NCBI GenBank assembly: GCA_029948415.1
Contig: JAJIZT010000001.1
Coordinates: 730,016-794,015 of the forward strand
DNA from: Cenarchaeum symbiont of Oopsacas minuta
GTDB lineage: Archaea > Thermoproteota > Nitrososphaeria > Nitrososphaerales > Nitrosopumilaceae
Length of the DNA stretch: 64,000 bases
Direction of reading: 5' to 3'
This document shows, in pieces, positions 27,415-36,867 of the stretch. The notes under the pieces were generated by a model. The model had not been told where the DNA came from. It made no database searches and worked only from the letters and a program-made list of their open reading frames with translations. Position 1 is the first letter of the stretch, and the number at the start of each line of letters is the position of its first letter. Both the position numbers and the translations under genes were made by a program.

Positions 27415-28464
27415 CTAGAGTTTTGAAGTACCATCCACAAGATATTGCATCATATAGTCATGAAAGTTTAGATTTCGTTGTCTACATGTCTCCTTTACAC
27501 TCATCAATATCTTGTGTGATGTAGCGCCATCATCTGTTCGATGACCGTTTGTAATCTTTCGTATTACCACGTTTGGTCTAATCGCTCTCTCGGCAGTATT
27601 GTTATGTGAATCAGTTCCAGTCTTCAAGAACGTGAAAAGCATGTCTTGTTCACGCTTTAGACGTTTGACAAATCTGATACAATTCTTTTCTGTATATTTT
27701 TTGGATAAAAGAGACGATAAACGACGCTCGAGTTTTTTTATAACATTTGATTTATCATGAATGTCTACAGCATCATGTGAGTCATTTAGGATCTTTTTCA
27801 AACATTTTCCAAAAGCAATAAACTCTTTTTTGGGATTTTTATACTGTAGAGTCTCATGAATTTCTCTCATATAATGAACATGGCATCTTTGATGACTGTT
27901 TCCAACATAATTCCATGCAGACCATGAATCACTTGTAATGTTTCCAGTGTATCCTTTTAACACTCTCATTGGAGCTATTCTACCACGTGATTTGTCAATC
28001 TCATATATGGTCGTCCATTTTCCAACAAATGCCCACAACCAATGATTCTTCCCGTTGATGCGCCAGCTAGTCTCATCCCCATGTATATTCAACTCGGTTT
28101 TTAGATCTCTTATCATCTGTTCATATAATGGGCCAAATGCTGTAGCAGTTTTTTTTACTGCGTGATTTATGGTAGATTCATTCATGTGTATGCCGTATAT
28201 CATTTCTAATAGTTGGGATATTTTTTGATATGATAATCCAAGTGTTTTGAGTACAATTAAAAGTGCTGCTAGTCTGATTCCAAATCTTTCATTTGGTAAT
28301 GCAGTATGGATTTTTGGCGTGATTGTTTTTTTGCAACATTTACAATATCTTCTAGATATCGTATTGCATACCTGTGCTGGAATAATATCTTCTACTATAC
28401 GTGTGTATTTATGCACAATTTTGGATAGTTTGTTTCCGCAGACATGACATGATTTTTGATCCAC
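27415..28464 (-). CDS. tnpC: IS66 transposase, catalytic part
   Basis: A 349-aa frame with an N-terminal zinc-binding CHVCGNKLS and CKCCKK, then a DDE domain: HGDETSWRI (first D), TSDSWSAWNYV (second D) and NNTAERAIRPN (E). It ends with the family's MSVKETCRQRNLN. The frame opens at a GTG (28464), but in-frame sequence continues upstream through a TAA (28516-28518) into the coiled-coil gene. The full transposase is thus split by one stop codon. No accessory TnpA or TnpB genes are present in the 1.49-kb element. Confidence 0.88.
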   Translation of the reverse strand: MDQKSCHVCGNKLSKIVHKYTRIVEDIIPAQVCNTISRRYCKCCKKTITPKIHTALPNERFGIRLAALLIVLKTLGLSYQKISQLLEMIYGIHMNESTINHAVKKTATAFGPLYEQMIRDLKTELNIHGDETSWRINGKNHWLWAFVGKWTTIYEIDKSRGRIAPMRVLKGYTGNITSDSWSAWNYVGNSHQRCHVHYMREIHETLQYKNPKKEFIAFGKCLKKILNDSHDAVDIHDKSNVIKKLERRLSSLLSKKYTEKNCIRFVKRLKREQDMLFTFLKTGTDSHNNTAERAIRPNVVIRKITNGHRTDDGATSHKILMSVKETCRQRNLNFHDYMMQYLVDGTSKL

Positions 28465-28515
28465 CTCGGTTTTGTTATCAATGCGAACTGGTCGTTTTCT
28501 GCTGGTTCTTGCATG

Positions 28516-28797
28516 TTAAGAGTGTTTTCTTTTTATGACTGAATCTGGTTTGTTGGGTTTTGCACGAATATTCTTTGCTACAAGAGCATTTATCGTGATT
28601 TTTAATTCTTCATTCTCATTTTTTGTCTGTTGTGTAGTTTCTTGATATTCTCGTATCGCTTTTCCTTGTTGCTGTATCTTTTTTCCTTGTTGCTGTATTG
28701 TTTCTCCTTGTTGTTTGTTTTCCTTGCGTAATAATGCAAGTTCTTTCTCTAGATTCTCAGATCTAGGACAAATGTGGTCTATTTTTTCATTATTCAT
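28516..28797 (-). CDS. IS66 transposase N-terminal coiled-coil part, 93 aa
   Basis: A Gln-, Lys- and Glu-rich leucine-zipper segment (repeats like QQQGKKIQQQG) normally fused to the IS66 catalytic domain. Here it stops at a TAA exactly in frame with the downstream catalytic part, 17 codons before the catalytic GTG. In copy 1 (23797-24273) the coiled coil is longer by repeat expansion and out of frame. Confidence 0.65.
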   Translation of the reverse strand: MNNEKIDHICPRSENLEKELALLRKENKQQGETIQQQGKKIQQQGKAIREYQETTQQTKNENEELKITINALVAKNIRAKPNKPDSVIKRKHS

Positions 28798-29888
28798 GAA
28801 CGATTTTTTGTATTATACACCTGATCCAAAAATGTAATGATGAAAAATATTGGATCAAATGGTCAGATTACTTCAAAACTCTAGATAGTTACAAAATATG
28901 TTGATCACAGTATCTATGAAAGCAAGAAAACAAGGGATAAAGCCATGGAACCAAAGTCCGTTAGGACAACATGGCTTTGACCCCATCGGAATGGCAACCT
29001 GCCTTGTCTTTAAGACAATGCGTCAGTTGTCATTCGATGAGCTTGTAGACTATCTAAAAGACACACCAAAATTACTAGAATCCCTCTACTTAAAAAAAGT
29101 ACCTTCAAGATCTGCATTGCATGCATCTTTTTGTAGAATTCGAGAAGATTTTATCACGTGGATACATCAGCAGACCTGGTATGAAAGGTACTCTGTATGG
29201 AGATTCTACTGGATTTGTAATAAATGGTCAACGTACATGGTTGGATGCAAAAAATGGTATTAGTTCTAGGCGTGATTATCGTAAACTACACATTGTGAGA
29301 GCAAAAAATGGTATGATCATAGCACATGTGGTTACTGATGGAAGACGTCATGATGCACCTGTATTTGAACAAATGTGTAAAAAAATACCACAAGGTTCAG
29401 GCTATGTGATACTTGATGCAGCATATCTTTCACATACTATATGCACACTCATCGAAGATATGGGACGTATTCCTGTAATAATGCCAAAAAAAAATATTCG
29501 TGTAAAAGGATTTGATGCAATGGGCAGGATGCTCCGATGGCATCGTGATGATTTACAAGGATTCTTGAAAATATATCGCAAACGTAGTAATGTAGAATCT
29601 ACGTTTTCATCTATGAAAAGAAGACTATCTGGTACCTTGAGTGCACGCAAGCTTGATACACAGAAAATTGAATTGGGCTTTTTCGTCTTGTGTCATAATC
29701 TTCACGTATTGGCAACGATCTAACTCTGGTAACGGATATTGGATTCGTCTCTCTAGCCTTGGCTATACTCAAAAATCTAGATTTGTGCATTTTGATGGTT
29801 TGAGTGATTTTGATATCGTTAATTTGGATGGGATTGCAGGTAAATGTGTTGGAATTATTGATGAATTCTCGTATTCATGGACAGAGCC

Positions 29889-30680
29889 AAAATAATCAGT
29901 AACGTTATTAGGCAGTTTCTTTGTTCTCAAATATTTCATGAAATTACTTCTCTTATCCTCTAGTTGTGGATAATACTCTGAATGATCCATAGCCTGCTTG
30001 GCAACAAACCAGATTGTCTCCATGACGTTGTGTTGTGGCGATGCTTTTGGAAGATATTCGATTCGAATTTTGTCTTGATTTTCCTGCACATATCTTTCAA
30101 GATCTTTTGTTCTGTGTTGACTAGCTCTGTCAGCGATTATCATTATGCGACCGTATTTTGCAACTGCATCTTTTACGTATCGTAGAAATGTTGGACCATC
30201 AAATTTATCATACGATCTAAAGAATCGCTCACCGGAAATTGAGATCATTCCGTATGCTATGAATTTTCTATGATCGCCCTTCCATCGATAGATGGGGCGC
30301 TCATCTTCGTTGCACCAGTATTTTTTGATCATCTTTCCATCGCTGTTGACTATGCTCTCATCCTGGACAAAAATTTTTGTCCTCTTTGACATTTCGTGCG
30401 TAATTATCTGCGTTATGCTCCTATACCATGTATAGCATTCATCGTATGATGTAGGCGCTGGCGTGTATTTTTTGTGGAACTTTTGCCTTTAGTTTCCATC
30501 CACGCATAATTCTGTAAACATGTGTAATATGGTATGTAATTCCAGTTTTATTTTTAATATATTCGCGTACCTGCTTTGGAAGTATCATGGTTCCTGTTTC
30601 TGTAAATGTTTTTTCCATCTGCATCATGGTGTGTGAGCACACCAAAGGTGGATGACCGCATCTGGACCTTTCCTCCAGGC
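29889..30680 (-). pseudogene. IS630-family transposase remnant, split by IS-A
   Basis: The minus strand encodes an IS630 transposase in two frames. 30439-30680 has the helix-turn-helix part (GITYHITHVYRIMRGWKLK). 29889-30392 has the DDE part (FVQDES, IIADRASQHRT, YLPKASPQHNVMETIW). The missing C-terminus (DYFKPKMEDFLTNL, then stop) is found at 27207-27251, on the far side of the left IS-A copy, which confirms that IS-A jumped into this gene. The N-terminal ~50 residues are cut off by the right IS-A copy. A frame change near 30400-30440 also breaks it. Confidence 0.88.
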
Positions 30681-31825
30681 GGCTCTGTCCATGAATACGA
30701 GAATTCATCAATAATTCCAACACATTTACCTGCAATCCCATCCAAATTAACGATATCAAAATCACTCAAACCATCAAAATGCACAAATCTAGATTTTTGA
30801 GTATAGCCAAGGCTAGAGAGACGAATCCAACATCTGTTGCATCAGAGTTAGTTCGTTGCCAATACGTGAAGATTATGACACAAGACAAAAAAGCCCAATT
30901 CAATTTTCTGTGTATCAAGCTTGCGTGCACTCAAGGTACCAGATAGTCTTCTTTTCATAGATGAAAACGTAGATTCTACATTACTACGTTTGCGATATAT
31001 TTTCAAGAATCCTTGTAAATCATCACGATGCCATCGGAGCATCCTGCCCATTGCATCAAATCCTTTTACACGAATATTTTTTTTTGGCATTATTACAGGA
31101 ATACGTCCCATATCTTCGATGAGTGTGCATATAGTATGTGAAAGATATGCTGCATCAAGTATCACATAGCCTGAACCTTGTGGTATTTTTTTACACATTT
31201 GTTCAAATACAGGTGCATCATGACGTCTTCCATCAGTAACCACATGTGCTATGATCATACCATTTTTTGCTCTCACAATGTGTAGTTTACGATAATCACG
31301 CCTAGAACTAATACCATTTTTTGCATCCAACCATGTACGTTGACCATTTATTACAAATCCAGTAGAATCTCCATACAGAGTACCTTTCATACCAGGTCTG
31401 CTGATGTATCCACGTGATAAAATCTTCTCGAATTCTACAAAAAGATGCATGCAATGCAGATCTTGAAGGTACTTTTTTTAAGTAGAGGGATTCTAGTAAT
31501 TTTGGTGAGTCTTTTAGATAGTCTACAAGTTCATCGAATGACAACTGACGCATTGTCTTAAAGACAAGGCAGGTTGCTATTCCGATGGGGTCAAAGCCAT
31601 GTTGTCCTAACGGACTTGAATCCCATGGCTTTATCCCTTGTTTTCTTGCTTTCATAGATACTGTGATCAACATATTTTGTGTTCTGTCGAATTCTCCTTT
31701 TCGTCTGTGCTTTGATAATTTCATTAAAATTGATTTGATCTACTGATCAAAAGTTTTTGCGGTCGTATGAAACCATGATCTAAAAGTTTTACGGTGGATT
31801 TTTGGTGCTATTCATGGACAGAGCC
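30681..31825 (-). mobile_element. IS-A right copy, 1145 bp, uninterrupted, inverted to the left copy
   Basis: Same 16-bp inverted ends as the left copy (GGCTCTGTCCATGAAT), near-identical sequence in opposite orientation. The flanking 9-mers (CCTCCAGGC and ACATAGATG) do not match, so this copy has lost its duplication through deletion or recombination. With the left copy it brackets the IS630 remnant as a composite-like inverted repeat. Confidence 0.92.
30848..31724 (-). pseudogene. IS-A transposase, right copy, one frame change
   Basis: The coding region is complete in content: MKLSKHRRKGEFDRTQNM start, DGDST-type first acidic residue (YGDSTGF), LDAAYLS, and YRKRSNVESTFSSMK. It is split into 31308-31724 and 30848-31450 by the same +1 frame relation as in the left copy. 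Either both copies inherited one mutation, the family uses unusual +1 recoding, or the assembly shares an indel. Confidence 0.8.
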
Positions 31826-31833
31826 ACATAGAT

Positions 31834-31872
31834 GCATTTACGCACAAAAATACGGAGTAGCTGATCTCATAC
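31834..31872 (+). mobile_element. Right half of the split MITE-1 copy
   Basis: GCATTTACGCACAAAAATAC through GATCTCATAC matches the right half of the full MITE at 48631. It pairs with the left half at 26557-26597; see that entry for the 7-of-8 matching flanks. Confidence 0.8.
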
Positions 31873-31907
31873 ATTTTTAGTCTGTTGCACAAGCTTGGGA
31901 GAAAGTC

Positions 31908-32275
31908 CATGCTGTAAACATTCGTGATAAATCAAATGTTATAAAAAAACTCGAGCGTCGTTTATCGTCTCTTTTATCCAAAAAATATACAGAAAAGAAT
32001 TGTATCAGATTTGTCAAACGTCTAAAGCGTGAACAAGACATGCTTTTCACGTTCTTGAAGACTGGAACTGATTCACATAACAATACTGCCGAGAGAGCGA
32101 TTAGACCAAACGTGGTAATACGAAAGATTACAAACGGTCATCGAACAGATGATGGCGCTACATCACACAAGATATTGATGAGTGTAAAGGAGACATGTAG
32201 ACAACGAAATCTAAACTTTCATGACTATATGATGCAATATCTTGTGGATGGTACTTCAAAACTCTAGATAGTTAC
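31908..32275 (+). pseudogene. IS66 fragment (copy 3), transposase C-terminal end
   Basis: The last ~120 residues of the IS66 transposase read on the plus strand (SNVIKKLERRLSSLLSKKY to MMQYLVDGTSKL), ending in the same terminal sequence CAAAACTCTAGATAGTTAC at 32275. The 5' two-thirds is missing. It includes the catalytic E segment NNTAERAIRPN. It resembles copy 1 slightly more than copy 2 (GTAAACATTCGTG shared). Confidence 0.85.
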
Positions 32276-32304
32276 ATAGAATAGTATTTTTAGATAATGA
32301 ACAT

Positions 32305-32412
32305 ATGATCTTTTTAGAATGTATTGGTAAAAGAAATTTAATGGATTTAGAATTTTACGACATTGTATTTGAAAACGGTAATATCCAATCATCATTTTCA
32401 TCACAATTATAG
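32305..32412 (+). CDS. Possible small protein, 35 aa
   Basis: A short acidic frame between the IS66 fragment and the ATPase gene. It could be the tail of a gene cut by IS66. No domain is visible and support is weak. Confidence 0.2.
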   Translation: MIFLECIGKRNLMDLEFYDIVFENGNIQSSFSSQL

Positions 32413-32432
32413 ATTATAATGTTGGCTGGATC

Positions 32433-35400
32433 ATGTCCTTAATTACTTGGATTTATACTCACAAGTATAGTTTTTATAAATCCAACACAATGCAAAACAT
32501 GGTCTGGATTTATACAAAAAAAGACATTTTTGGTAGAAAAAGACCTGTTAAAAAATACAAAAATGGTCACCCAAATGTAGACTATTTTGCAAAAGGTATG
32601 GCATGTATGAGGAAAAAGCCAACAATGAACAAGAGTACAAAATTTGCAGAAATTTATCCAACTGCAGAGCTAGAGATCGATGCAAAGTTGACAGTTGCTA
32701 GTTGTACAACTCGAAGCATCGAGCTTTGGAAAGAACCAGATTCGGATCTAGTTCGTATAATTTTATGCACAGATGAAAAAGATATGTCATTTTTTGCAGA
32801 TTCGATAAACATCAAAGATTATGAGTTTATCGATCAAATAGAACCTAAAGGAATGCCAAAAGACCCAATACGTATTGATGCAGAATTGAGTTTTCAGATA
32901 AACTTTTCATCCTTTGATATTGACAAGGTCAATATTATCGAAGAGCTCGTTAGAGTCATATCAAATATGGAATATGCGCACGTTCAATTTTTGTTCACCT
33001 GTGATGAACGCATAAATAAAATATGCACTGATCATATACATTATCTTGAAAATAGAATTAAAAAAATAAAAACAGGCAAGATAGAGCGCAATTTTGGAAT
33101 TGACAGTCATTATATCCCTATTGTACATGAAAAAAAAGTAAATACAGATCTAGAATCATCAAATACTGAAAAAGATATACTGCAAGAGTATAATGCACGA
33201 GAAAACAAAAATCTATGTGCATTGGCACTAAGGTTGAGATGCTCTCGTGATGATGCAGACGTACATTACAACGCCATAGAGAGTGTATTTCACAATCTAC
33301 AAATAAAAAACGATCACATTGAGATAAACTCATACCATGATGGAATGTTTGATGAGCACATAAAATGCAAAACATTGCTAAACGATGAATCCTTGGATGC
33401 ACTTGCATCAAATGCAAACATGTGGAAAAACCTACAATGGGGCAAAGGACGCGACTATGTGCCATTTTTATGCATTACAGATGTAGAGTTGGCAAAGATA
33501 TGTGCCATGCCATATGCAAAATCTCTACCACTCAAATTCAGACGAAAACGCACAGATTCACCACAGCCACCGCGCATAGGATTATCATTTAGTATAGACA
33601 AAAAGACTCCAAATGAGACCATCAAATATGGCAAGATGGTAAAGGCAAAATCAAATAACATTGTATTCAACCCAGATGATCTTTTGCAACATGTATACTT
33701 GCTTGGAGCAACAGGATGTGGCAAGACTACATTGTTGCAAAATCTCATAAAGCATATAGAAGCTTTGGAAGATTATGCGACATTTATCATAGACAACAAA
33801 GATAGAGGAGGTTTTGATCTATTGAAAAAAATGATTGGCGATACGACAATATTTTTAGACATAAATGAGACAAATTTTGGAATAAATCTACTAGAGCTCC
33901 CAGAGCACAATCGTGCTGATAGAGACCTTGTCGTCTCGTTTATGGTAGATCATATCATATCGCTGTTAAAGAGCTATTATTCCCAGTCACAGACATATAT
34001 CCAGTTGGAACGACTGTTGAAACTTCTCTTACAGCTACTTTATGCCAACATAGACTCGCCCACCATGAGGGAACTATACCGGCTTATTGATGTATTTAGA
34101 AAAGATGGGGGCGTAGAAAAGGTGTTAAACACCTATGAGATTCCAACTCCAGAATTTGCCCTTGCACTTCGATCAGCTGCAAACCTACGAGGCGAATCAT
34201 GGGTTCCACTCATAAACCGTATAGAGACTTTTGTAACAGACTCATACAAGGTAAAACATTTTGGTGTAAGACACACGACATTCAAATTTAGCAAGTTTAT
34301 GGAACCTGGTACAACTGTGATTATACGTGTTAGTGATACACAGACACCAGAAGATGCACACAGGATGGTTTTAATGTCTCTAGTTGCAAAGCTTTGGTTT
34401 GCCATAAAAAAGAGAGCATCTGATACAGAGTATCAAAAACGCATTCCAGTCATACTAGTACTCGATGAATTTCAGCGCATCGGGGATATGGAGATGCTAC
34501 GTGTAATGCTCTCACAAGCAAGAAGCTTTAGACTAGGGGTTGTGCTAGCTCATCAGAATACAGATCAGATTGACAAACATACACTCGAATCTATCATGTC
34601 AAATTGTGCCACACAGATATACGGTCGAACTTCTGGTACTGATGCATCTAGAGTGGAATCGATGACAGACCCATCGTATGCAGGTCAGATGAAGAATAAT
34701 CTTGCAGGTATGGCAGATTTTACGTTCTTCATAAAACAAAAATCAATCGGCGGTAGCTTGCTTGGCACACCTGCATTCCTAAATGCACTACCACCTCCAC
34801 CAGATATCATAGATGATGCAAAAATTACCCACATGTTACAAAAATCCATACAAATGTACGGAATTAAAGAATCATACGAGAATATGGAGTATGGTCAAGT
34901 CTTTGGTGGCAATATAAGATGGAAGACATGCATTGATGTACGTCATCTATTCCATATGGAATTAAAAGTAATCAGATGTATCGGCGATGATCAATGTCGA
35001 CTATTGGATATAACAAAGTGCACAAATGCGATGAAGCGTGATGATGTCACATCTGTATTAAATACATTAATTGGTCAAGGTTTTGTAATGATAGAGTCAA
35101 ACCCCGATGTTAAACATAGTTCACTATACTGTCTGACCAAAAAGGCACTAAATGCATACATTCATCTAGACTATACCAAAATTGGTAGTGCAAAAGAGAC
35201 ACCAATTGTAGCAGAGATGGCAGCGAAATATTATCGCAAAAAGGGATGGTTTGTATGCATTGCCAACCAAACCTCACAAAATAGACATTATAGACCAGAC
35301 CTTGTCGCATACGATTACAGGACAGATAGTGCAATCTCTGTAGAGATTGAATCAAGAACAGAGGTTGAATCACATCCAGAACATGTACGCTTTAACATGA

Positions 35401-35588
35401 AAAAATGGAGAGATCTTGGATTTTCAAAATGTCATGTATGGTCTGCAAGTCATTCTATCACAAAATGTAGAGATGGACTAGATGAGGATGCAAGTAGAGT
35501 AGAGATATTCATAGTCAAACTTCCATCAGGGTATGAGCGCAAAAAATATGTCTATAAAAAATCAAAATCTGCACTCAAAGAAAAATAA
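32433..35588 (+). CDS. VirB4/HerA-like ATPase with C-terminal winged helix and nuclease-like domain
   Basis: A 1051-aa DNA-translocase-type protein. After an N-terminal ~400 residues of the kind found in conjugative ATPases, Walker A LGATGCGKTTLL is near residue 425 and Walker B ILVLDEFQRIG near 675. LAHQNTDQI and a TSGTDASRVE segment follow, as in VirD4/VirB4/HerA ATPases. After about residue 860 come a winged-helix-like region and then a possible PD-(D/E)xK fold (RPDLVAYD...SVEIES, about residues 953-972). A TATA-like TTTATAAAT at 32470 suggests the real start may be ATG 32490 or 32499. It is followed 70 bp later by an HNH protein. It could be a conjugative coupling ATPase or a defence ATPase. 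Confidence 0.75.
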   Translation: MSLITWIYTHKYSFYKSNTMQNMVWIYTKKDIFGRKRPVKKYKNGHPNVDYFAKGMACMRKKPTMNKSTKFAEIYPTAELEIDAKLTVASCTTRSIELWKEPDSDLVRIILCTDEKDMSFFADSINIKDYEFIDQIEPKGMPKDPIRIDAELSFQINFSSFDIDKVNIIEELVRVISNMEYAHVQFLFTCDERINKICTDHIHYLENRIKKIKTGKIERNFGIDSHYIPIVHEKKVNTDLESSNTEKDILQEYNARENKNLCALALRLRCSRDDADVHYNAIESVFHNLQIKNDHIEINSYHDGMFDEHIKCKTLLNDESLDALASNANMWKNLQWGKGRDYVPFLCITDVELAKICAMPYAKSLPLKFRRKRTDSPQPPRIGLSFSIDKKTPNETIKYGKMVKAKSNNIVFNPDDLLQHVYLLGATGCGKTTLLQNLIKHIEALEDYATFIIDNKDRGGFDLLKKMIGDTTIFLDINETNFGINLLELPEHNRADRDLVVSFMVDHIISLLKSYYSQSQTYIQLERLLKLLLQLLYANIDSPTMRELYRLIDVFRKDGGVEKVLNTYEIPTPEFALALRSAANLRGESWVPLINRIETFVTDSYKVKHFGVRHTTFKFSKFMEPGTTVIIRVSDTQTPEDAHRMVLMSLVAKLWFAIKKRASDTEYQKRIPVILVLDEFQRIGDMEMLRVMLSQARSFRLGVVLAHQNTDQIDKHTLESIMSNCATQIYGRTSGTDASRVESMTDPSYAGQMKNNLAGMADFTFFIKQKSIGGSLLGTPAFLNALPPPPDIIDDAKITHMLQKSIQMYGIKESYENMEYGQVFGGNIRWKTCIDVRHLFHMELKVIRCIGDDQCRLLDITKCTNAMKRDDVTSVLNTLIGQGFVMIESNPDVKHSSLYCLTKKALNAYIHLDYTKIGSAKETPIVAEMAAKYYRKKGWFVCIANQTSQNRHYRPDLVAYDYRTDSAISVEIESRTEVESHPEHVRFNMKKWRDLGFSKCHVWSASHSITKCRDGLDEDASRVEIFIVKLPSGYERKKYVYKKSKSALKEK

Positions 35589-35658
35589 ATAGGCCAAATT
35601 TTAACCCATCATTCAAATTATCTGAAAAGATTCTTGCTCTAAAATCAAAGCAATATTA

Positions 35659-36717
35659 TTGATGAAATGGTATATGAAAAACCAATTGAATGACTTCAGT
35701 TGGATGTTTTTGAATATTTTAACACAAGGTGCAAAAGATAATACATACAAATTTGCATTGGCAAGATTTCTATTAGAATATTCTAAATCTATTGACAAAG
35801 ATGTATTATTAAAACATGTAAAAAATGATACGCCATACATAATCGATTATAAAAAAATAGCACATGAATTTTTAAAGTATTATTGGTCACAAGAATTCAG
35901 ATATAGATTCAAACAAAATTTTCATAATAGAAAAACTCCACTAATCATCAAAACATTACGTAACATATTTGGCAATGTATATATTCCAGAATCATTTGAA
36001 AAATATTCTCAAGAATCTACAAATTTTGAAAATATTAAACAAGCAGAAAAAATTATAATGCGTGGCATGTTTGGAACTAGAGAATCTAAAACATCTAATG
36101 TAATACCAAGATTTCAAAAAATTCGGTTTGGTAATAAATTCATTCAAAATAATATTTTTTATGAATTTGATGATCATGATAAACAGATATCTGTAAATCC
36201 TAACGCAATGTTGTTTTTTAATAATAATTATCCATTTTTATTTAAAACAACTATTTTAGAATGGGCAGGATTTTTAGAAAAAATTAACACATTTCCAAGA
36301 TTGATTGCAAAAATAGAAAGTGGTGAAACTATTCGAGGTTCATTAAAAATATATAAAAAAATATTTGTAAACACCAAACATTGTTTTTATTGTAATGTAA
36401 AATTGGATATGCATAAAACAGATGTTGATCATTTTATTCCTTGGTCGTACATATTTAATGACAAAGCATGGAATCTTGTTTTAGCATGTGAGTCCTGCAA
36501 TCGTAGGAAAAGTAGCTCACTAGTAGATGATTGTTATTATAATATGCTAATAAAACGCAATTCCTGTCTTTACCCTGTGCTTAAACCGATGAGAGAATCG
36601 TTACACGAACTTGATGTTGGAAATGGTTGGTCTGCTGAAATTCGTCGCTATTATGACAATTGTGTTAAACATGGATTTCCAATTATTCCTAGATTCCATC
36701 TACTTGAAGATGTCTAG
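35659..36717 (+). CDS. HNH endonuclease, paralogue of the dnd-linked one
   Basis: A 352-aa protein with CFYCNVKLD, then VDHFIPWSYIF (catalytic DH), then NLVLACESCNRRKSS, the four-Cys HNH site. It aligns along its length with residues from about 150 to the end of the HNH protein at 15029-16414 (shared KDNTYKFAL, then RFQKI/RFQRI, then GSLKIYKKIF/GSLTKYKKVF). It lacks the N-terminal ~140-residue module of that paralogue. It follows the VirB4/HerA-like gene on the same strand. AT content is higher than in the neighbouring core genes, consistent with acquisition. Confidence 0.85.
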   Translation: MMKWYMKNQLNDFSWMFLNILTQGAKDNTYKFALARFLLEYSKSIDKDVLLKHVKNDTPYIIDYKKIAHEFLKYYWSQEFRYRFKQNFHNRKTPLIIKTLRNIFGNVYIPESFEKYSQESTNFENIKQAEKIIMRGMFGTRESKTSNVIPRFQKIRFGNKFIQNNIFYEFDDHDKQISVNPNAMLFFNNNYPFLFKTTILEWAGFLEKINTFPRLIAKIESGETIRGSLKIYKKIFVNTKHCFYCNVKLDMHKTDVDHFIPWSYIFNDKAWNLVLACESCNRRKSSSLVDDCYYNMLIKRNSCLYPVLKPMRESLHELDVGNGWSAEIRRYYDNCVKHGFPIIPRFHLLEDV

Positions 36718-36768
36718 TTTGTAATCAAGATCGCTAGACTAATTTAACAAGAGATGACAAGAATAATC

Positions 36769-36867
36769 ATGAATAGAAAACAGTCTATTGCCGCATGGAT
36801 AGGTATTATCGGAGGAGGAATCGGATTTTACTTTTTGTATGGAATTATAGCAGAATTGATGCGCTAA
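36769..36867 (+). CDS. Small membrane protein, 32 aa
   Basis: MNRKQSIAAWIGIIGGGIGF and the following residues form one glycine-rich membrane helix with a positive N-terminus. A purine-rich AAGAGATGACAAG precedes the start. Its stop overlaps the end of the convergent coiled-coil gene by 4 nt. Such tiny membrane proteins are common in this archaeal group, but this one has no known function. Confidence 0.45.
   Translation: MNRKQSIAAWIGIIGGGIGFYFLYGIIAELMR

Larger units (their letters stand above)
27407..28892 (-). mobile_element. IS66-family element, copy 2, inserted in IS-A with perfect 8-bp duplication
   Basis: It is bounded by 24-bp inverted ends (GTAACTGTCTAGAGTTTTG and CAAAACTCTAGATAGTTAC; one mismatch) and flanked by AAAATATG on each side (27399-27406 and 28893-28900). 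The intact right copy of IS-A has a single continuous AACACAAAATATGTTGATC-type sequence at the same place. The 8-bp duplication is typical for IS66. This is the youngest visible insertion of the nest. Confidence 0.95.
27353..29723 (+). pseudogene. IS-A transposase, left copy, disrupted
   Basis: A DDE transposase with the IS4-type Y-(2)-R-(3)-E-(6)-K signature in YRKRSNVESTFSSMK; the other catalytic residues are in YGDSTGF and ILDAAYLS. The reading frame is cut near its start by IS66 copy 2 (27407-28892) and again by a frame change around 29121-29160. Downstream of the IS66 the coding parts are 28898-29263 and 29121-29723. The identical frame change occurs in the right copy. Moving from the first to the second frame needs a +1 shift, not the -1 used by most IS elements. 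Confidence 0.8.
27252..29888 (+). mobile_element. IS-A left copy (IS4/IS5-type), interrupted by IS66 copy 2
   Basis: An insertion sequence with inverted ends GGCTCTGTCCATGAAT and ATTCATGGACAGAGCC. It is flanked by a perfect 9-bp target duplication AAAATAATC (27243-27251 and 29889-29897). Removing the nested IS66 (1486 bp) and its 8-bp duplication leaves 1143 bp, almost equal to the 1145-bp inverted copy at 30681-31825. The duplication shows this copy inserted into the tail of an IS630 transposase gene. Confidence 0.92.

Noticed and set aside
30554-30800. Short frames on both strands across the IS-A/IS630 border
   Set aside because: They are chimeric read-throughs of the IS-A end into the IS630 remnant, not genes.
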